This document shows, in pieces, positions 12,680 through 25,699 of a DNA stretch of 64,000 nt. The DNA is taken from contig OZ020611.1 of the NCBI GenBank assembly GCA_963971575.1, positions 58,995,381-59,059,380 of the forward strand, in the 5' to 3' direction. Each line of letters opens with the position of its first letter. The first letter of the stretch is position 1. The stretch is from Liopterus haemorrhoidalis. Taxonomy: Eukaryota > Arthropoda > Insecta > Coleoptera > Dytiscidae. The notes beneath the pieces are model-generated. The model was not told the DNA's origin, searched no databases, and saw only the letters and a program-made list of their open reading frames with translations. A program made the position numbers and the translations under genes.

Positions 12680-13667
12680 CAGCGTTTCTCAACCGGGGGG
12701 CCGCGGCCCCCTGGGGGTCGTGAAAGCTTCGTCGGGGGCGAAGTCATACCAGATCGAACAATTTTGCTCAAATGTGCTCAATTCATAAATATATTACATT
12801 TATATTCATAAAAATATACCTTCTATGACATAAATAAAATAAATTATACTTATTTTGATAACTAATTTAAATAATATCAATGTCAAATTAAGTGTATGTG
12901 TCGGCTGATGCGTTTCTGTGATACCGGTTCGCGTTGGAGGTACTTCAAGTACTTGTAAGTTGTAGTTTCAAATGGGCACGACTTGAAAGTGCAATATTAT
13001 TATTATTATTTATTATATGCCGAGCTACAGATAATTCAAGAGTAAAGAAGCGAAAGTGTTTAAATCAAAATGGAAAGCATTTTGAATACTTGTAAATAAA
13101 AATACTTTCAAGTCATAGGGAATATAATTTTTCGTCAACCATAAAAGATATTTAAAAACATTTTTCTTTTAAAAAATTCTATCCAAGGTTAATATACGTT
13201 ACCATTTAAAAAATTGTCCTTGATATCCTGTACAGGTTAATTTCGGAGAATTTCAATAGGTACTACCATTCAATTCTTTGGATAAGATTTGGTCATCAAA
13301 CATTTTTCCCAATTAGCTCGCATATCGCCTTTTTTACCGTGCCGTCTTGCAAACATCATTTTATAAAACATACTGATGTAAATATTTATGTATGCCGTCT
13401 GTTAATGAAAAGAACTGAACTTTTAAAAACCACATTTTTTCATCGCGTTGTTTACAAGTGTTTTTGTGTCGAGTTTGCTTTTATTTCTAAGTTTTTGAGT
13501 ATTTCTACAAATATACAATCGTGTTATAAGCGTTTACACTACGGCACAGACACAATAAAAACGCTGACGCCACGGTGCACCCTGTATATATGTATATATA
13601 GGTGGGCCGCAGACAATGTTTAAATAATTTTGGTGGGTCCCATGCCAGAAAAGGTTGAGAAACGCTG
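12680..13667. mobile_element. hAT-type non-autonomous element, copy B (988 bp)
   Basis: Ends CAGCGTTTCTCAACC and GGTTGAGAAACGCTG are inverted repeats; flanks TCCTAGGG (12672-12679) and TACTAGGG (13668-13675) match 7 of 8. Internal blocks match copy A at 7519-8325 in reverse orientation. The small open frames inside it are chance frames. Confidence 0.8.
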
Positions 13668-13675
13668 TACTAGGG

Positions 13676-14347
13676 TACTCATCGTCATTCTTAGTCACTA
13701 GTAATTCATACATGCACAAGTTAAACGTGCACAGATACCCACATACCCAAGATATGACCTTAAAATTATACTATCTTGTGTTTATGAGACTTAAATGTAA
13801 AAAACTGATCTAGATACCGTAATTTTACTTTTATTATCACTTGTCTTATTTCACAATTGGCGTAGTCTAGTAGCATTTAATCAATTTATAGAAATGATTT
13901 GCTTTTAACATGTGAGTATGAAGAATTCAGGGGAATCACCCTGTGGGAAATGTTATTCTAAAAACAACTGTTAAATGTCTTGCAATACTAATAAATCCAC
14001 ACTTCCCCTAACCAGCACCCTAAAATCTCTAATATAATCTGGGGATGAAAAATTCAATAACACTAATCCTCACTGTGTCTACATACGGGGTGGCCCACAG
14101 CGGGATGTCCCTATATTCCAAACACCATTCACTTGCTTCCTACATCCAAATTAATAAACAAAAACATTAATTTTACTTTTCCTTGATACGTGTTAAATTA
14201 ATTTTAACACTTAAAATTTATTTTTTACTATATTTCTCAAATGAAAATAAACTTTTTGCGCAAAAATTTTAATTCAAAGTACTGTAGTGTATAATTATTT
14301 TACGTAATTGAATTCCTATTGGCACCTTGTACTATCTGTATTGTTAT
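13676..14347. other. intergenic, nothing recognised
   Basis: AT-rich; no coding text and no paired repeats noticed. Confidence 0.45.
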
Positions 14348-14912
14348 TTAGGGTTTTGTAAATATGACAACAAAAAAAAACCTTTGTAAAGACACTATGT
14401 GACTTAAATAAATATTATTTCGGAAAATCAATATGGTTTTTGCAAAAATAAAAACGAAGAGGACGCATCGCAAACTATCACAATTCATACATTCAGGTCT
14501 AGATAAATCCTCGTCCTGCTGTGCCGTTTTTTTGATCAGCCCCTCTGAGAGATAGGGTGGGGGACAAAAGTTTTTTCACAACTTTTTGATAGAAAATGCC
14601 ATAAAAAAAATTGATTTTTCAATAATAAAAATGTTGATCAGCGTGTTAAGGGGTTTAATTTGATATGCCACTCAAAATTAAAAAAAATATATTTATTTTT
14701 TTCTTAAATATATATTTGTTTATATTAATTTCGAGATGTGTTTTTTTTTAACTCTCAGTATTTTTCCTATATGTGGGCCAAAGAGTTGTATAACCACGCC
14801 AGATTTCAAGTTTCTAAGCCGTTTGGCTACAATTTCTACCGTACAAACAGACAGACAAAAAGACACATGAGTAACGTTGTAAGCCATGCCTACAAAACTC
14901 TAAAAAGGAGAA
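14348..14912. mobile_element. dispersed TIR repeat family, copy 2 (565 bp)
   Basis: Left end AGGGTTTTGTAAATATGAC and right end GCCATGCCTACAAAACTCT are inverted repeats of each other. Near the right end is 'ccgtacaaacagacagacaaaaagacac', the short GTCT seed also seen in the other copies. The + frame across 14738-15049 is not recognised protein. Confidence 0.55.
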
Positions 14913-15062
14913 GACTGATCAATATGATGACAAAAATAAATTATCGCGGGGCCGCTGGACTCGTAGACTGGGTTCCGGGAAACACTTTGAACCCCCTTGC
15001 GCCGGTCCTGGGACTGTATTATCATCAAGCCTTGTCCATCATCGGGTGATTTTGGATTGCCT

Positions 15063-15760
15063 CTAAAAAGAGCATAGGCTGTCAATAAAATTTCTCCATC
15101 TAACTCGTCTATCTGCCATAGGCTTCAAGTCGGTGATGTTGTTCTAAAGTCTTTTGTCTTGGTTTTGAGAGCTCCATGCATTTATTTCTAGCAGGGTTGA
15201 GCGACGCCAGGTGTTCTTGGGTCGCCCTCTACGCCTACTGCTCTGAAGGTTGTATGCTAGTGCATATCGACACATTTCGCTAGGAGCCCTTCGAAGAGTG
15301 TGCCCTAACCAACCATACTTTCTTCTTTTTATTTGCAAATTAATGTCGATTTGACCAGTTCTTTCCCCCAATTCTACGTTTGATATTCTATGTGGCCAAT
15401 AAATGCGAAGAATTCTTCGAAGACATCGCTTTACAAATACTCGCACTCTTCTCTTGATAGCTTCTGTTACGAACCAAGTCTCGCAGCCGTACAGAAGAAC
15501 TGACGTCACGCATGCCCTGAATATGGTAGTTTTCGTGGAAGCACTGTAGATTCTGCTTTCCACATCTAAGTCCGCGCCACCGTCCACAGACTAAACACTC
15601 CCCAAATACTGGAAATCATCCACACGCTCGATTTGATGGTTGCCAAGCAGTAAAGGTCTATCGGTTTCTGCATTTATCCGCATTTCTTTTGTCTTGGAGC
15701 TATTAATTTTCAATCCAACTTTTGCAGATTCAATCGTGAGGTCATTCAGTATGATTATGA
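15063..15760 (-). pseudogene. LINE ORF2 C-terminal fragment
   Basis: On the - strand: SAKVGLKINSSKTKEMRINA and an ERVDDFQYLG block (end of the reverse transcriptase), a frame break or stop near 15590, then TSVLLYGCETW, RRILRIYWPHRISN, RRKYGWLGHTLRR and RRGRPKNTWRR, the familiar tail of many metazoan LINE ORF2 proteins. A TAG at about 15144-15146 interrupts the frame, but the text continues in the same frame (DRRVRWRNFIDSLCSF) to a second stop at 15063-15065, which is probably the original end. 5' truncated, at least two disabling changes. Confidence 0.8.
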
Positions 15761-17689
15761 GGACTGTATTATGATTATCATTATTTTCTACTACTGTAAT
15801 AATATGTTTTTATTATTTTCACTATTTTATGAATGTCTGTGATGGTAGATAGTAAACAGTCTCATTATTCGAGATCAATATGGCCAGACATTTTCTGAAC
15901 ATCATCCCGAAAATACTATTATCATTTTTCTTTTGTAATATTGGATTTTTAGTAGAAGAATGAGGTCGACTGCACTAAAATTGAACATATAATTTGTTGT
16001 ATAAAATACAAAATTTTACAGTTGTAATGGAATGTATCGAATATCAATAAATCATGATAATAATCAAGAGCTATGTAAAAGCACACACGCCACAAGAACA
16101 AACAGAAGTTACAAGATAACGCTGGAAGTTCATACATGAAGGAAAGTTTTAGGAAAACTCGTAAAATGTTACAAGTTGAACAGCCATTGACAATGTTGGT
16201 ATCCGATTTTATTATCAATTCTTTACACTTTTCGCATAAAACTTTTGCTCCACCCTCTATTCATCTTTAACAGTTGTCTGAGTTTAATAAAAAATACTTT
16301 TGTTGAACCAAGGTGCGATTTGTTTGTTATAAAGTCGTTAGTAGAACGTTGCACCGAGCTTATTAGAGCAGTGTTTCTCAATCTGTGTGTTACAAACACA
16401 TAAAAGGCGTATCTTTTTGTAGGTTTTTTTTCAGGATCCAAGTCTTCAGGTCTTGACATATCACACGGTATTTGAATATTAGTTAAGACTTGGAAATTGT
16501 TTGTTTACCCATGCGCACATCGTGAAATTATGACAGTTGACAGTTATATTTGGAAAGGTTATTTTACATTTGGTTTTTAAAGTTTTTTTTTTTTTATAAT
16601 GAATGAGGAAGAAATAGTAATTTTGTCGGCGTCAATAATAATATTTAATATATTTTATATTTTTTGGGTTTTCTTTAACGAAATTTATCAACTCTTCTTC
16701 TAATATCATTTTTTTTAAATAAATAACTTTTCAAAAATACAAATTTAACAACACTAGACGTAAACAAAAGACAAAGACGCGTCAGCTGAGAGCGAGATAA
16801 AACCAGTTGGCGCACGCGCATTTTGTAAGACCTGGGTAAAGAGACCGAGAAATTGTATCCTGTTTCATTTGCCTGGTCTTCACAACCTAGATTTTTTCTT
16901 TATACTATCACACGCACAAGACTTCGATTCGAATGCAAAGACTTTAATTTTCCAAGTTTAGACTGGAATAATAACTCTAGTGTGATAAGGCCTTAAGAGA
17001 TTTTTTTTTTTTGTTGCAAAAAATCATATTATTATGGTACGGCCATGTGAAAAGTGTTGCACGGATTTGAGTTCTTCTTTTTCTATTATCATATTTCTTC
17101 CTGACATTGTTGTAGACTTGCATTGTATTTTAAGGTGTTTATAGTATATCTGTGATATTAGATGGTAGTTGGATCATTTACAGCATTTTATCAGGCCGAG
17201 GGGCAATTCCGGCCCACAAGAAGATATCATCCGGCCTGTAGACGTTTATTAAAAAGTTTACTTACATGAAAACAGCAATTTAACATAATCAGAAAGTCGC
17301 AAAATAAAACATAACTAAGTATTACTAAATAATATTCGATTCTTAAAATTATTATTTTTTTAATAATGTCACCATTATTATAAAGCTTGTTTTGAAAATC
17401 AAGCGTCAAGAGCCCAGCTGAATTCAAGTTGTGCGACCTGCCATTTATTTAAGAAATGTTGATGTGGGCCGCTTCCGAAAAGTTTGGGGACTCCTGGTCT
17501 AAATAAATAAAGATACTATGACGGGCATTTATAGCCGTATAAATTTGCGCGCTAGAAATGGTTCGCTTGTGCCAAGTTTTTTCTTTGATAAAAACGCCTG
17601 GAGATCCTTTTTCTTTCCAGGGCCTTTTTACCCTTTAACTGGTCTTTAAAAAAACAGCTTTGTATTATCAATGCAATTGATAGTACAAC
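15761..17689. other. intergenic with unpaired hAT-like ends
   Basis: A 'cagtgtttctcaatctgtg' end at about 16371 resembles the hAT ends at 7519 and 12680 but no partner was found. GC-rich blocks 'ggccgaggggcaattccggcccacaag' near 17193 and 'gtgggccgcttccgaaaagtttggggactcctggtcta' near 17465 look like the two ends of another short DNA element, with no clear target duplication. Confidence 0.35.
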
Positions 17690-17900
17690 TGGAATTTTTG
17701 ATCAGTGTACTTTTTCGAAAAATATCACATATTTTAAATCGTTGATTTTTTATTTATTTATTTTTATTATTGTGCTTATGAAGCTCTTAAAAGAGGAATT
17801 AAATAACGGAAAATAATTCCAGTTCACATCAGTGTACATTTAATGTACATTTAATGTACTACATTACTCTAATTTTTTTCAGATTGGGAGGAAAAAGTGC
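17690..17900. repeat. dispersed repeat family, fragment
   Basis: Shares the 'gatagtacaactggaatttttgatcag...tttttcg' and 'ccagttcacatcagtgtacatt' text with 10790-10850 and, inverted, 21290-21350. Confidence 0.4.
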
Positions 17901-17998
17901 TTCAAAATGAAAAGTTTTTAAAAATTAAATATTAATTAAACATGACGTTCCTTTATCTATGCTTCAAGAGATTTCATTTGAAACTCCCCCTCTCCCCT

Positions 17999-18133
<135 letters not shown>

Positions 18134-19251
18134 CTCGAAAACATGCTATACAAGTAATAACTAATAAGTTTTATTTGAGACTTATTTTGATACTATATAA
18201 TAAACTTTTATAACTTTTAATATCATTGGTGCTTGAATTTTTCTGGAAGCAATCTACCGTGTAAATGGAGAAGTGGGTCTACTTGATTTATAAAAATTCA
18301 TTGGCAATAAACGTAATCTTATATAAAACGCTCTTGTAATCCTCCTCCTCACCTTGACACCGGCATTGGTAGGGTATTATTATGAAAAGATAAAGTTATT
18401 TAAAAATCGTTTGTTCCAATTTTTAGGTTTCGTGTTTGTAAGAAAGCTCGTGAATTTATGGTAATGTATAATCAATAGGCATGCGTTAGCAACAGTAACA
18501 TAATTCTTTCTATTACCTTAATATTAAACCGACAAGCGATTAGATACATTAATTTTTTTTTAAAGCTGAGGCAAATTGTAGAATTCATCGGCAAATTAAT
18601 CGACGCAAACTCAATCGATGGAACCAAAGCGATAGGATTAGCATTGAAATTTGGAACGATTCGTTGGTTTGTGGGCTTATTTATCTAACATAAAATTTTT
18701 GTTAGCATCATGACGCGGTTATTATTTTCAAAATAAGTACAAAATGATGTATCCTCTTCGTCTGATTATGATGAATTAAGCATTTGAGGTCAAGAATTAT
18801 TTTAATACGTGACAAAACAATACACCGCAAAGTGATCAATTATATTGCGAATAAATATGCAAGTGAATAAATATTGCAATAATGATTTCTAGAAACATTT
18901 TCGCATTGCGTTAATCATTGATAAATGGCAGCATATATTTCAATTAAATTACGCTTCGATCATGGTCAGCTATACCTTTTTATATAGTTCGTCTTGTTTC
19001 AGTTAATAAGTCTTTTCATCCGATGAATGGATTGCTAATTGGATGTTACATCGATGAATTTAGAAACGCGTCGATTAATAAAATCGTTGAATTAAGAAAC
19101 GGTTTGATAGATTTTCGATGCTATCGATTAGTCAATTTATGAATTCTGGAACTTGCCCCATATGGTAGTTCTTTGGCCCCTTCTATTTTGCTCGTGGTAA
19201 CTTGACACACAACACTGTTATTCCAGTTGCCTACCGTATTAATCTTTAGTA
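18134..19251. other. intergenic, nothing recognised
   Basis: AT-rich with many 'atcgat' motifs; no coding text. Confidence 0.45.
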
Positions 19252-19517
19252 ATATCGCTACCTGAGTTCAAAACAGAAATAACTTGAAATTTTTACAGAT
19301 TGAGTTATTACTGAAAAACTTCAGAAAACAGTAATCAGTATCAGTTTCAAAACAGAAATTCTGTCAATTACAGACATAATACTGATATTATAACTTATTC
19401 AAAAGGGAAACAACCTTTCGAAACTGATACTGGTTACTATTTTCTGAAGTTTTTCAGGAATAACTCAATTTGTAAAAATTTGAAGTTATTTCTGTTTTGA
19501 ACTCATCTAGCGATATA
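19252..19517. mobile_element. foldback MITE with ~95-bp inverted arms
   Basis: The left arm (about 19252-19348: ATATCGCTA, then TGAGTTCAAAACAGAAATAA) is repeated inverted at about 19420-19517 with only a few mismatches, leaving a ~70-base loop. Transcribed, it would form a long hairpin. Confidence 0.8.
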
Positions 19518-19550
19518 TAAATTAGTTTGTTTGTGTGTATATATGTATCA

Positions 19551-20373
19551 GGTCGTCAAAGATGAAATTTGTAGTTAATAATATTGCCAACTTTAACAGC
19601 TTATTATTTGATATTGGCTTAATATTTTACCGTTCTTTTTTTTTTTTTTTTTGTTGGGAATTTACACATCTCGCCTGTTTAAAGAAATCATTGTATGATC
19701 TAAAAAATATCAAAAACTTTTTTTAAAAATTAATTTTGTTGAAAAAGGAACGGTCGGAAATTCGCTCTATTATGAAGTATCAGTTCTTACGTGGAATTAC
19801 GGTATTGCAGACCGCGCGAAACATTAATAGTGTATTTGGCTCTAGTGTGACTAATTTCGTACAGGTAACTTAAAAACCAAACAAAAAAAAAACCTGGTTC
19901 ATCGATCACAGCAGAAATATATTGCAACCAACTGGACGAAATGATGCAAAAACTTAAAGAAAAACAGCCTAGATTGGTCAACAGATCGACTCCTATCTTA
20001 TTGCATGATAACGCTAGACCACACACTGCACAAATGACTGTGGCAAAGTTACAGGAATTGGAGTTGGAGTTCCTCATCATCCTCCATACTCACCAGACCT
20101 AGCCTCTACTGAATACCCCTTCTTCCGCAGTTTGGACAACTTTTTAATAGGAAAACAGTTTAATTCCGACAATGCTGTAAAACTGGCCTTCCAGGAATTC
20201 ATTGACTCTCGTCCGCCAGGGTTTTATACCACCGGCCTGAACAACCTGCCGCTTAAATGGCAAAAGTGTATAGACAATATGGGTGCATACTTTGATGAAT
20301 AAAATAATTCTTTATATTTGTAAGTTATGAACCAACTTTGCCTTTTTTTCTACAAATTTCATCCTTGACGACC
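19551..20373 (+). mobile_element. internally deleted mariner, C-terminal transposase
   Basis: Terminal inverted repeats GGTCGTCAAAGATGAAATTT... (19551-19574) and its complement (20350-20373) match in 23 of 24, with TA on the right flank and a mutated CA on the left. Inside, the + strand encodes only the transposase C-terminus: EKQPRLVNRSTP, LLHDNARPHTAQMTVAKLQEL, a one-base frameshift near 20055, then HHPPYSPDLASTEYPFFRSL, DNFLIGKQFNSDNAV and a WQKCIDNMGAYFDE end with stop at 20300-20302. The catalytic middle Asp (HDN) is present, but the N-terminal DNA-binding half is deleted. Confidence 0.8.
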
Positions 20374-20598
20374 TAATATTTATGGAGGACTGGCGCTAGA
20401 ATTTATGCCGCCCAGGGCAAGATATGCATTTCCCCCCCTCCCATATAGTTTCTAAGCTAGTAAAGAATAAGATACATTTCAGTAATTTTCTACTATAGCT
20501 CCTGCTAGTTGGCAACCAAATCTACTGTACTGCTAGTCAGGTTGCATAACCTTTCTATTTAATAAAATTCTAGGCTGGTTTACTTCAAGTAATAGACG

Positions 20599-20792
20599 TA
20601 GTGGCTGGCGCTAGCGCCCCCCCTCTGGCCCCAATTGCCCCTCCCCCAGAATTGTTTGGAGAAAAATGTATTTTAGAAGTGTGGACCTTTTTTGTTTAGA
20701 TCATCACTTGTATTTTTCATGTGTAAACAATAAAAAAATAATTTCAAATATTTCTTGGCCCCCTCAAATTTTAAGTGCTAGCGCCGCCACCG
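20599..20792. mobile_element. hAT MITE, 194 bp
   Basis: Ends TAGTGGCTGGCGCTAGC and GCTAGCGCCGCCACCG are inverted repeats; a perfect 8-bp duplication AATAGACG flanks it (20591-20598, 20793-20800). A related 'ggaggactggcgctagaattt' end lies upstream at about 20384. Confidence 0.75.
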
Positions 20793-20989
20793 AATAGACG
20801 TTACTGTATGTATAAGGATGGTATAATTTATGTTCTACATAGAGCTTTTTAGTAAAATATTTTCTCTCCTTTTTATAAGGTAAGTGTACGGCCTTTCCAG
20901 GTTGTATACTAATAGTAGAACATATACTATCTTAGCCATAAATATAAAAAACCCATAACATTACTAGCCATAATTTAGCCATTAATTAA

Positions 20990-21735
20990 AAAATAATAAT
21001 TAATTTTGTCAAAAACACAAAAACTGCTACATTTTTTAAAAACGCAATCTGATATATAATTCCTCTCATACGTTTTCGGTTCAAATCAATCTCCATTATC
21101 TATAATTTTTTTCAGATATTTAGTTCAGCCTCTTTAGGATAAAGGGTTGCGGGACAAGAACTTTTATAGCATATTTTTGTTAAAATCGTGTTTATTTAAA
21201 AAATCTAGTTCTCATTCCTTAATCAACGTTTCTTCCTTTTGATACCGCACAATATTTTTTGTTTTAAATAATTAACTCAAAAAAAATCGATATATTTCGA
21301 AAACTTAATCTGATCAAAAATTCCGATTGAACTATACCAGTTCCCATTATTGTACATTCCTCAAGTTTTTAGATGAGGAAGTAAGATAAAGCCAAAAGTA
21401 ATTTGACATATTTTTGTCGATTATCCCAATAAAAAAATTGATTTATCACAAATAAAAATGCGTGTGTTTTTTTCCGCCTTAAGAGATTTCATGTGACCCC
21501 ATTCAAAATTAAGAAAGAAAAACATTTTTTTTTTCTTTGGATATCAACAAATGATATTAATCCTACGATGTGTTTTTTGAACTCTGTATAATTTTCCTAT
21601 ATGTGGGTCAAAGAGTTGCCATATCGTGCCAAATTTCAACATTGTATGTTTAGCTCTTTGGCTACTATTTCTACCGTACAGACAGACTTATGAGTTATAA
21701 GGGTTTTTTGGTAGTCATACCTACAAAGTCCGAAA
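20990..21735. repeat. dispersed TIR repeat family, copy 3 (inverted)
   Basis: In reverse orientation this contains the family's GATCAGATT.TGTTTTCGG block, the 'cccgcaaccctttatcc'-like block, a CAGACAGAC seed and the end GGTAGTCATACCTACAAAGTCC (21710-21732), paralleling 10303-10900 and 14348-14912. Confidence 0.5.
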
Positions 21736-21739
21736 AAAA

Positions 21740-22888
21740 AGGTACTATTTAAATTTCTGGTAAAGAAGTATTTAGGTACTGGACTGTACAATGCAGAGTA
21801 GAAAAACATGTCAATATTAGAAGACAAATAAACATTTAAGTACTCATAGACTAACTTACAGCACATAATACAAATAAATAGTGGTGTAATTGGCGTAAAC
21901 ATGTTTTTATCGGTAATCCAGAACATAGAACATTGCCGTTAAAAGTTTAAAATAGGGTCGACGACGTGTTGATATAAATTAAAAGTGGCTTGTTTGTGCA
22001 AGTTGCACAGAGCTCTGTTTTACTACATTTCTAGGGTAAATATGTATCTGTTGTTGATTTATTGAACGTTTACACGAACTACTTTATAAGGATTTAGAAT
22101 TTAAATCATCTATTTTCATATTGTTATGTAGTTTCTATATAGTTTTGTTTTCTATGATAAATGCTAATATATTCTATTTTGGAAGTTCAACAAATTTAGA
22201 TAAGTGATTGCTAAACTGGTATTCATTTGGTATATTTTATGCGTTTAAACTTTAAAAGGGATATTCGGGATAGAATGCAAAACTGCTGTTATGCCTGATC
22301 GTAAAAGTATATGGGGTAGACCTTTTTTTTCCAAAAAGTATGATAAGTTGCTGGCGTTTTCTTTGCTATCTCATTCATAACTTTTCGGTATACAAAAGAA
22401 ATATCGAGTTCAGAATATCATTTTTTGCTTTTAAAAACCAGTCGGTTACCTTGTTTTACATTCATTTCGCTGATGAGGCCCAGCGTGAATATGTTTTTTG
22501 ATGTTCTGCATCCGCAAGTTTTTCAAATAGCTATACTCGCATCCGCACATTTATTTTCATTGATTGTCCAATATATTTCAAGAAATAAATAAACATATAT
22601 ATACAGGGGCCCCGTTAGAATTACTTGAAAAAAGGTTTAGTTCCATTTCATAAACACATATTTGTTAACATAGATCATGCTATTTATTGAATTCTAATAA
22701 AGATTTCTTAATATTTAAAAAAAATCCAATTATAGCATTGCAGATTTGTTAATATATTACTTATATTACTTATTTGTTAATTATAGTTAACGAATCTCTG
22801 TTTTACAATTGCAAATTTGTGAATAGTTAACAAGTATTTATTGAGCGAGTGTCGATGGCTTCTAATAAATAATTTGTTGGGCATGTAT
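21740..22888. other. intergenic, nothing recognised
   Basis: AT-rich, no coding text; the 96-codon - strand frame ending at 21636 has no recognisable content. Confidence 0.45.
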
Positions 22889-23041
22889 TTTTTTTTTTTT
22901 TTAATTTTAATGGCCATTGTTACTTTGGCAATTAGCCAGGACAGTTAAAATTTTTGAAAATTCTATGCCTGAAGGGGATTTGAAACCGAGGCGTTAGCAA
23001 CGCAGGGCAGCTGTGCTACCACTACGCTACACTGGTCGGCA
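22889..23041 (-). mobile_element. tRNA-derived SINE
   Basis: On the - strand: GTGTAGCGTAGTGGTAGCAC (A-box-like) and, about 30 bases on, GGTTTCAAATCCCC (B-box-like), followed by a tail and a terminal poly-A (T run at 22889-22903 on +). The anticodon arm does not fold as a tRNA, so it is a SINE lying just upstream of the first NELL exon recognised here. Confidence 0.65.
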
Positions 23042-23159
23042 CGAACTACTTATAATCTAAATTAATACAAATCTTATTATTGTTGTCATTTCCATAAATT
23101 TTCTGAAAAATATGTGTTATATTTGTATAGAATTTTATTAAGGATGGTATTGTTTTTAG

Positions 23160-23342
23160 CGGCTGGATTGGAGTCGGTGCCTGTTGTCGGAGCGGGAGCG
23201 GCGGCGGCGGCTGCAACTGGAACGCCACCGTCTTCACAGGGCGTGGACCTTCTGGCTGCACTGGCTCTGCACAACACTAGCCGCCAGGGCGTCACACCTG
23301 CCCAGGGGCCACAGCAGTTACGGCCTGCATACTATCTGCAAG
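23160..23342 (+). CDS. NELL: NELL exon: start of TSP-N/LamG-like domain
   Basis: Acceptor TTGTTTTTAG at 23159, donor GTATCT at 23343; enters with two bases of a split codon and leaves with one (G). Encodes an Ala-rich run (GCG repeats near 23196-23212), then QGVDLLAALALHNTSRQGV and PQQLRPAYYLQ, matching the 'IDLLSALDLHNT' start of the NELL TSP-N domain. GC content is much higher than the flanks. The Ala/Gly-rich linker before the domain looks lineage-specific. Secretory signal sequence must be on an upstream exon. Confidence 0.85.
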
Positions 23343-23375
23343 GTATCTTACATTACAACTATGTAAATCTCTAGA

Positions 23376-24208
23376 AACAGTTAAAAAAATGGCATATAGA
23401 TGCCATTTTTATGGAATAGTCCTAGAGATTTAACCAGTTTGTCATAATTTTTTCCCATAAATATTTTGTTTGTTATTTAATAGTATGAAAGGATTTACCT
23501 TCTCACACACTATTTTCTTTGGCACTGTCATTTTGCTCTATTAACTGCGACGACATTAGATGTCTTATAAACCAATATTCATTAGCCCTCGTTTACACCA
23601 GGGCAACAAAACGTCGAAACTAGCAAAGTGCCGCAACATTTCAACGAACTTGCATCATGAAAGTGTAATGTTTGCTTGATCCACCGATTGTCGGTATTTC
23701 GACGAACAATTAAAGGATGTAGCATGAACACTTTGCGGCTTATGTGTATGTATTGCTGAACGTAGATTTGCAACAAATAATTTTATTTGGTTTTATTCAT
23801 TTGACTGGAGAAGTTTGAATTGTTTTATTAACGCTTCACAAACTTTTGGTACAATTTTGGAAATTAATTGATTAGATATTTTAAACGAATACTGTAGGCT
23901 CGTATATGAATCGTCAGTAGTTGAAAATCGTACGATTACTGCTAATCTTTCTTGCACCGACACCGTTTCCCTTAAAATAGTATCTTAAGACAATTTTTAA
24001 TTCAATTAAATTAATTAATCGTAGTCCTCCATATTTTTTTCCATTGTGTTCTGTCACTTTACAAATTTATTCATTGTATGTTCTTCAGTTTCTATTTCCG
24101 AAGTTTATTTCAGTCTTTCCAGTTTTGCTTTCTTTGCTGTTCTTGCTTTAATAATTATTTTTAAGATTTTGTCCTTTCTCATTACGTATATATGTCCTAA
24201 CCAGCTTA
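23376..24208. other. intron, mostly unremarkable
   Basis: AT-rich. A 'gccctcgtttacacc' end near 23586 may belong to another DNA element, but no partner was found. Confidence 0.4.
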
Positions 24209-24216
24209 ACTATCTT

Positions 24217-24390
24217 CAGGGGCAGACTATGGCCTAGGCAGACTAGGCAGCTTCCTAGGTCCCGTATTTTTTGGGGGCCCGTGAAACCTTTTTGACGTAT
24301 AGCTTTTTCGTTATTTTGTGATTTATTTGACTGGTAGGGCCCACAATGAGACTCTTGCCTAGGGCCCCGATTTTTCTTAGTTCGTCACTG
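24217..24390. mobile_element. hAT MITE, 174 bp (intronic)
   Basis: Ends CAGGGGCAGACTATGG and TTAGTTCGTCACTG are weakly matching inverted repeats, with flanks ACTATCTT (24209-24216) and GCTATCTT (24391-24398) agreeing in 7 of 8. Interior has paired 'cctaggtcccg' / 'cctagggcccc' blocks. Confidence 0.65.
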
Positions 24391-24399
24391 GCTATCTTT

Positions 24400-25690
24400 C
24401 TTCTATTAAAGTCTTCACTGGGTTTGCATTTAGTTTTTTTCTGAATTCTTCAATTTTAATTTTCTTTGATTTCGTTTAGTCATCAATTTTTTTTAGAAAG
24501 CTTATTTTTGAGCTTCTTATTTTAGATCTGCGCTTTTATATGATATTCCAGGATTCATATCCGAAACTTTCAATTTTTGAAAATCATCTACTGTGATGTT
24601 AGTTGGTATTTCTTTCTTGGTTAAGAACAACTTCACATGCTAATAAACAGTTCTGCTGACCGCAGCAGAACTGTTTATACTAGTTTATACTGTTTATAGG
24701 CACCGGCCTATTCTTTCGATAGATTCTACTTGTTCTGTTGCTTTATCACCTATGTTGTATTTATATTTTGCTTCTTACCATTTTTGTTTTGTCCTTTGTT
24801 TGCTAATTTTCATATACTTTTTCTTAAGTTCTTTGCTGTACTTGACAGAAGCCGTGTTGAATTCAAAGGGACACCCCGGGGAGGAGAATATTTCCCCGTG
24901 TAACTAAATCATCCCGCCGTAAAAAGTATTATGTTTACCAGAAGATATTTCTTGCTCACATTTCCTAGCCCTTCTACCGGCCTCTTATTTTTGTTTTACC
25001 GCTCACCTTCAAGACTGGTGTATTCCAGTCCAGTCCCAGAACCTACTTAAAGTATCCAGTTAGTAATTTTTCTATTTTTGTTCTCATGGCTCTTTGGTCC
25101 ATCTCCATATTTCTACACCATACACAAATATCTTCTTGACTTGAGGAATCAAACATAATTTTTTAAATGTCGTATTGTGAGCCGAACCTTTTTTCGCAGA
25201 TATTCCATATTTGTTTTGATGCGACTTTTGCTCTCTTCACTATTTTATTTTTGTGTTGTTCCACACTCCTATTGCCTTTAAAATTGTAATACTGTTAACC
25301 TTCAAAGGATTGTCAAAATCGGGCCTTGTATTGATAAATGAGGAGGCACAATGCAAAAGATATTACGTGATTATCATTTCTTGCCTTGAAAGCTATTCAG
25401 AAAACAGAATAAATATGTACATAATTAATGATATCCCTTTATAATGTCGCATCGAATTGTGCAAGACAAAACAGAACCAACTTTATCCACAAGCGAGTCT
25501 GGTGCAAAATCAACTCTTTCCATTTCTGACAGTTACATACTCCATTATTTTATTTACTTGCGCAGGGTACAAACACATGTAGATATGTAAATACAAGTTG
25601 ACAGTAACAAGTTTATAACTGCCGTTTTTATGTTTAGTTTTGTTATTTTTTATGTGTTTTGTATGCTTCCATTATATTGTTCTTAAGAAA
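24400..25690. other. intron; possible very decayed LINE on - strand
   Basis: Around 25040-25170 the - strand reads KIFVYGVEIWRWTKEP followed by stop-interrupted text, faintly like the 'LYGCETW' tail of LINE ORF2. Too broken to define ends. Confidence 0.25.
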
Positions 25691-25699
25691 TTAGATTGG

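Noticed and set aside
16371..16460. hAT element starting at cagtgtttctcaat
   Set aside because: No partner end or 8-bp duplication was found.
23046..23374. Pro- and Ala-rich frames on both strands around 23.1-23.3 kb
   Set aside because: Shadows of the GC-rich NELL exon in other frames.
24841..25180. LINE reverse-transcriptase tail on the - strand
   Set aside because: Only a faint YGVEIW-like match with several stops; too decayed to annotate with ends.
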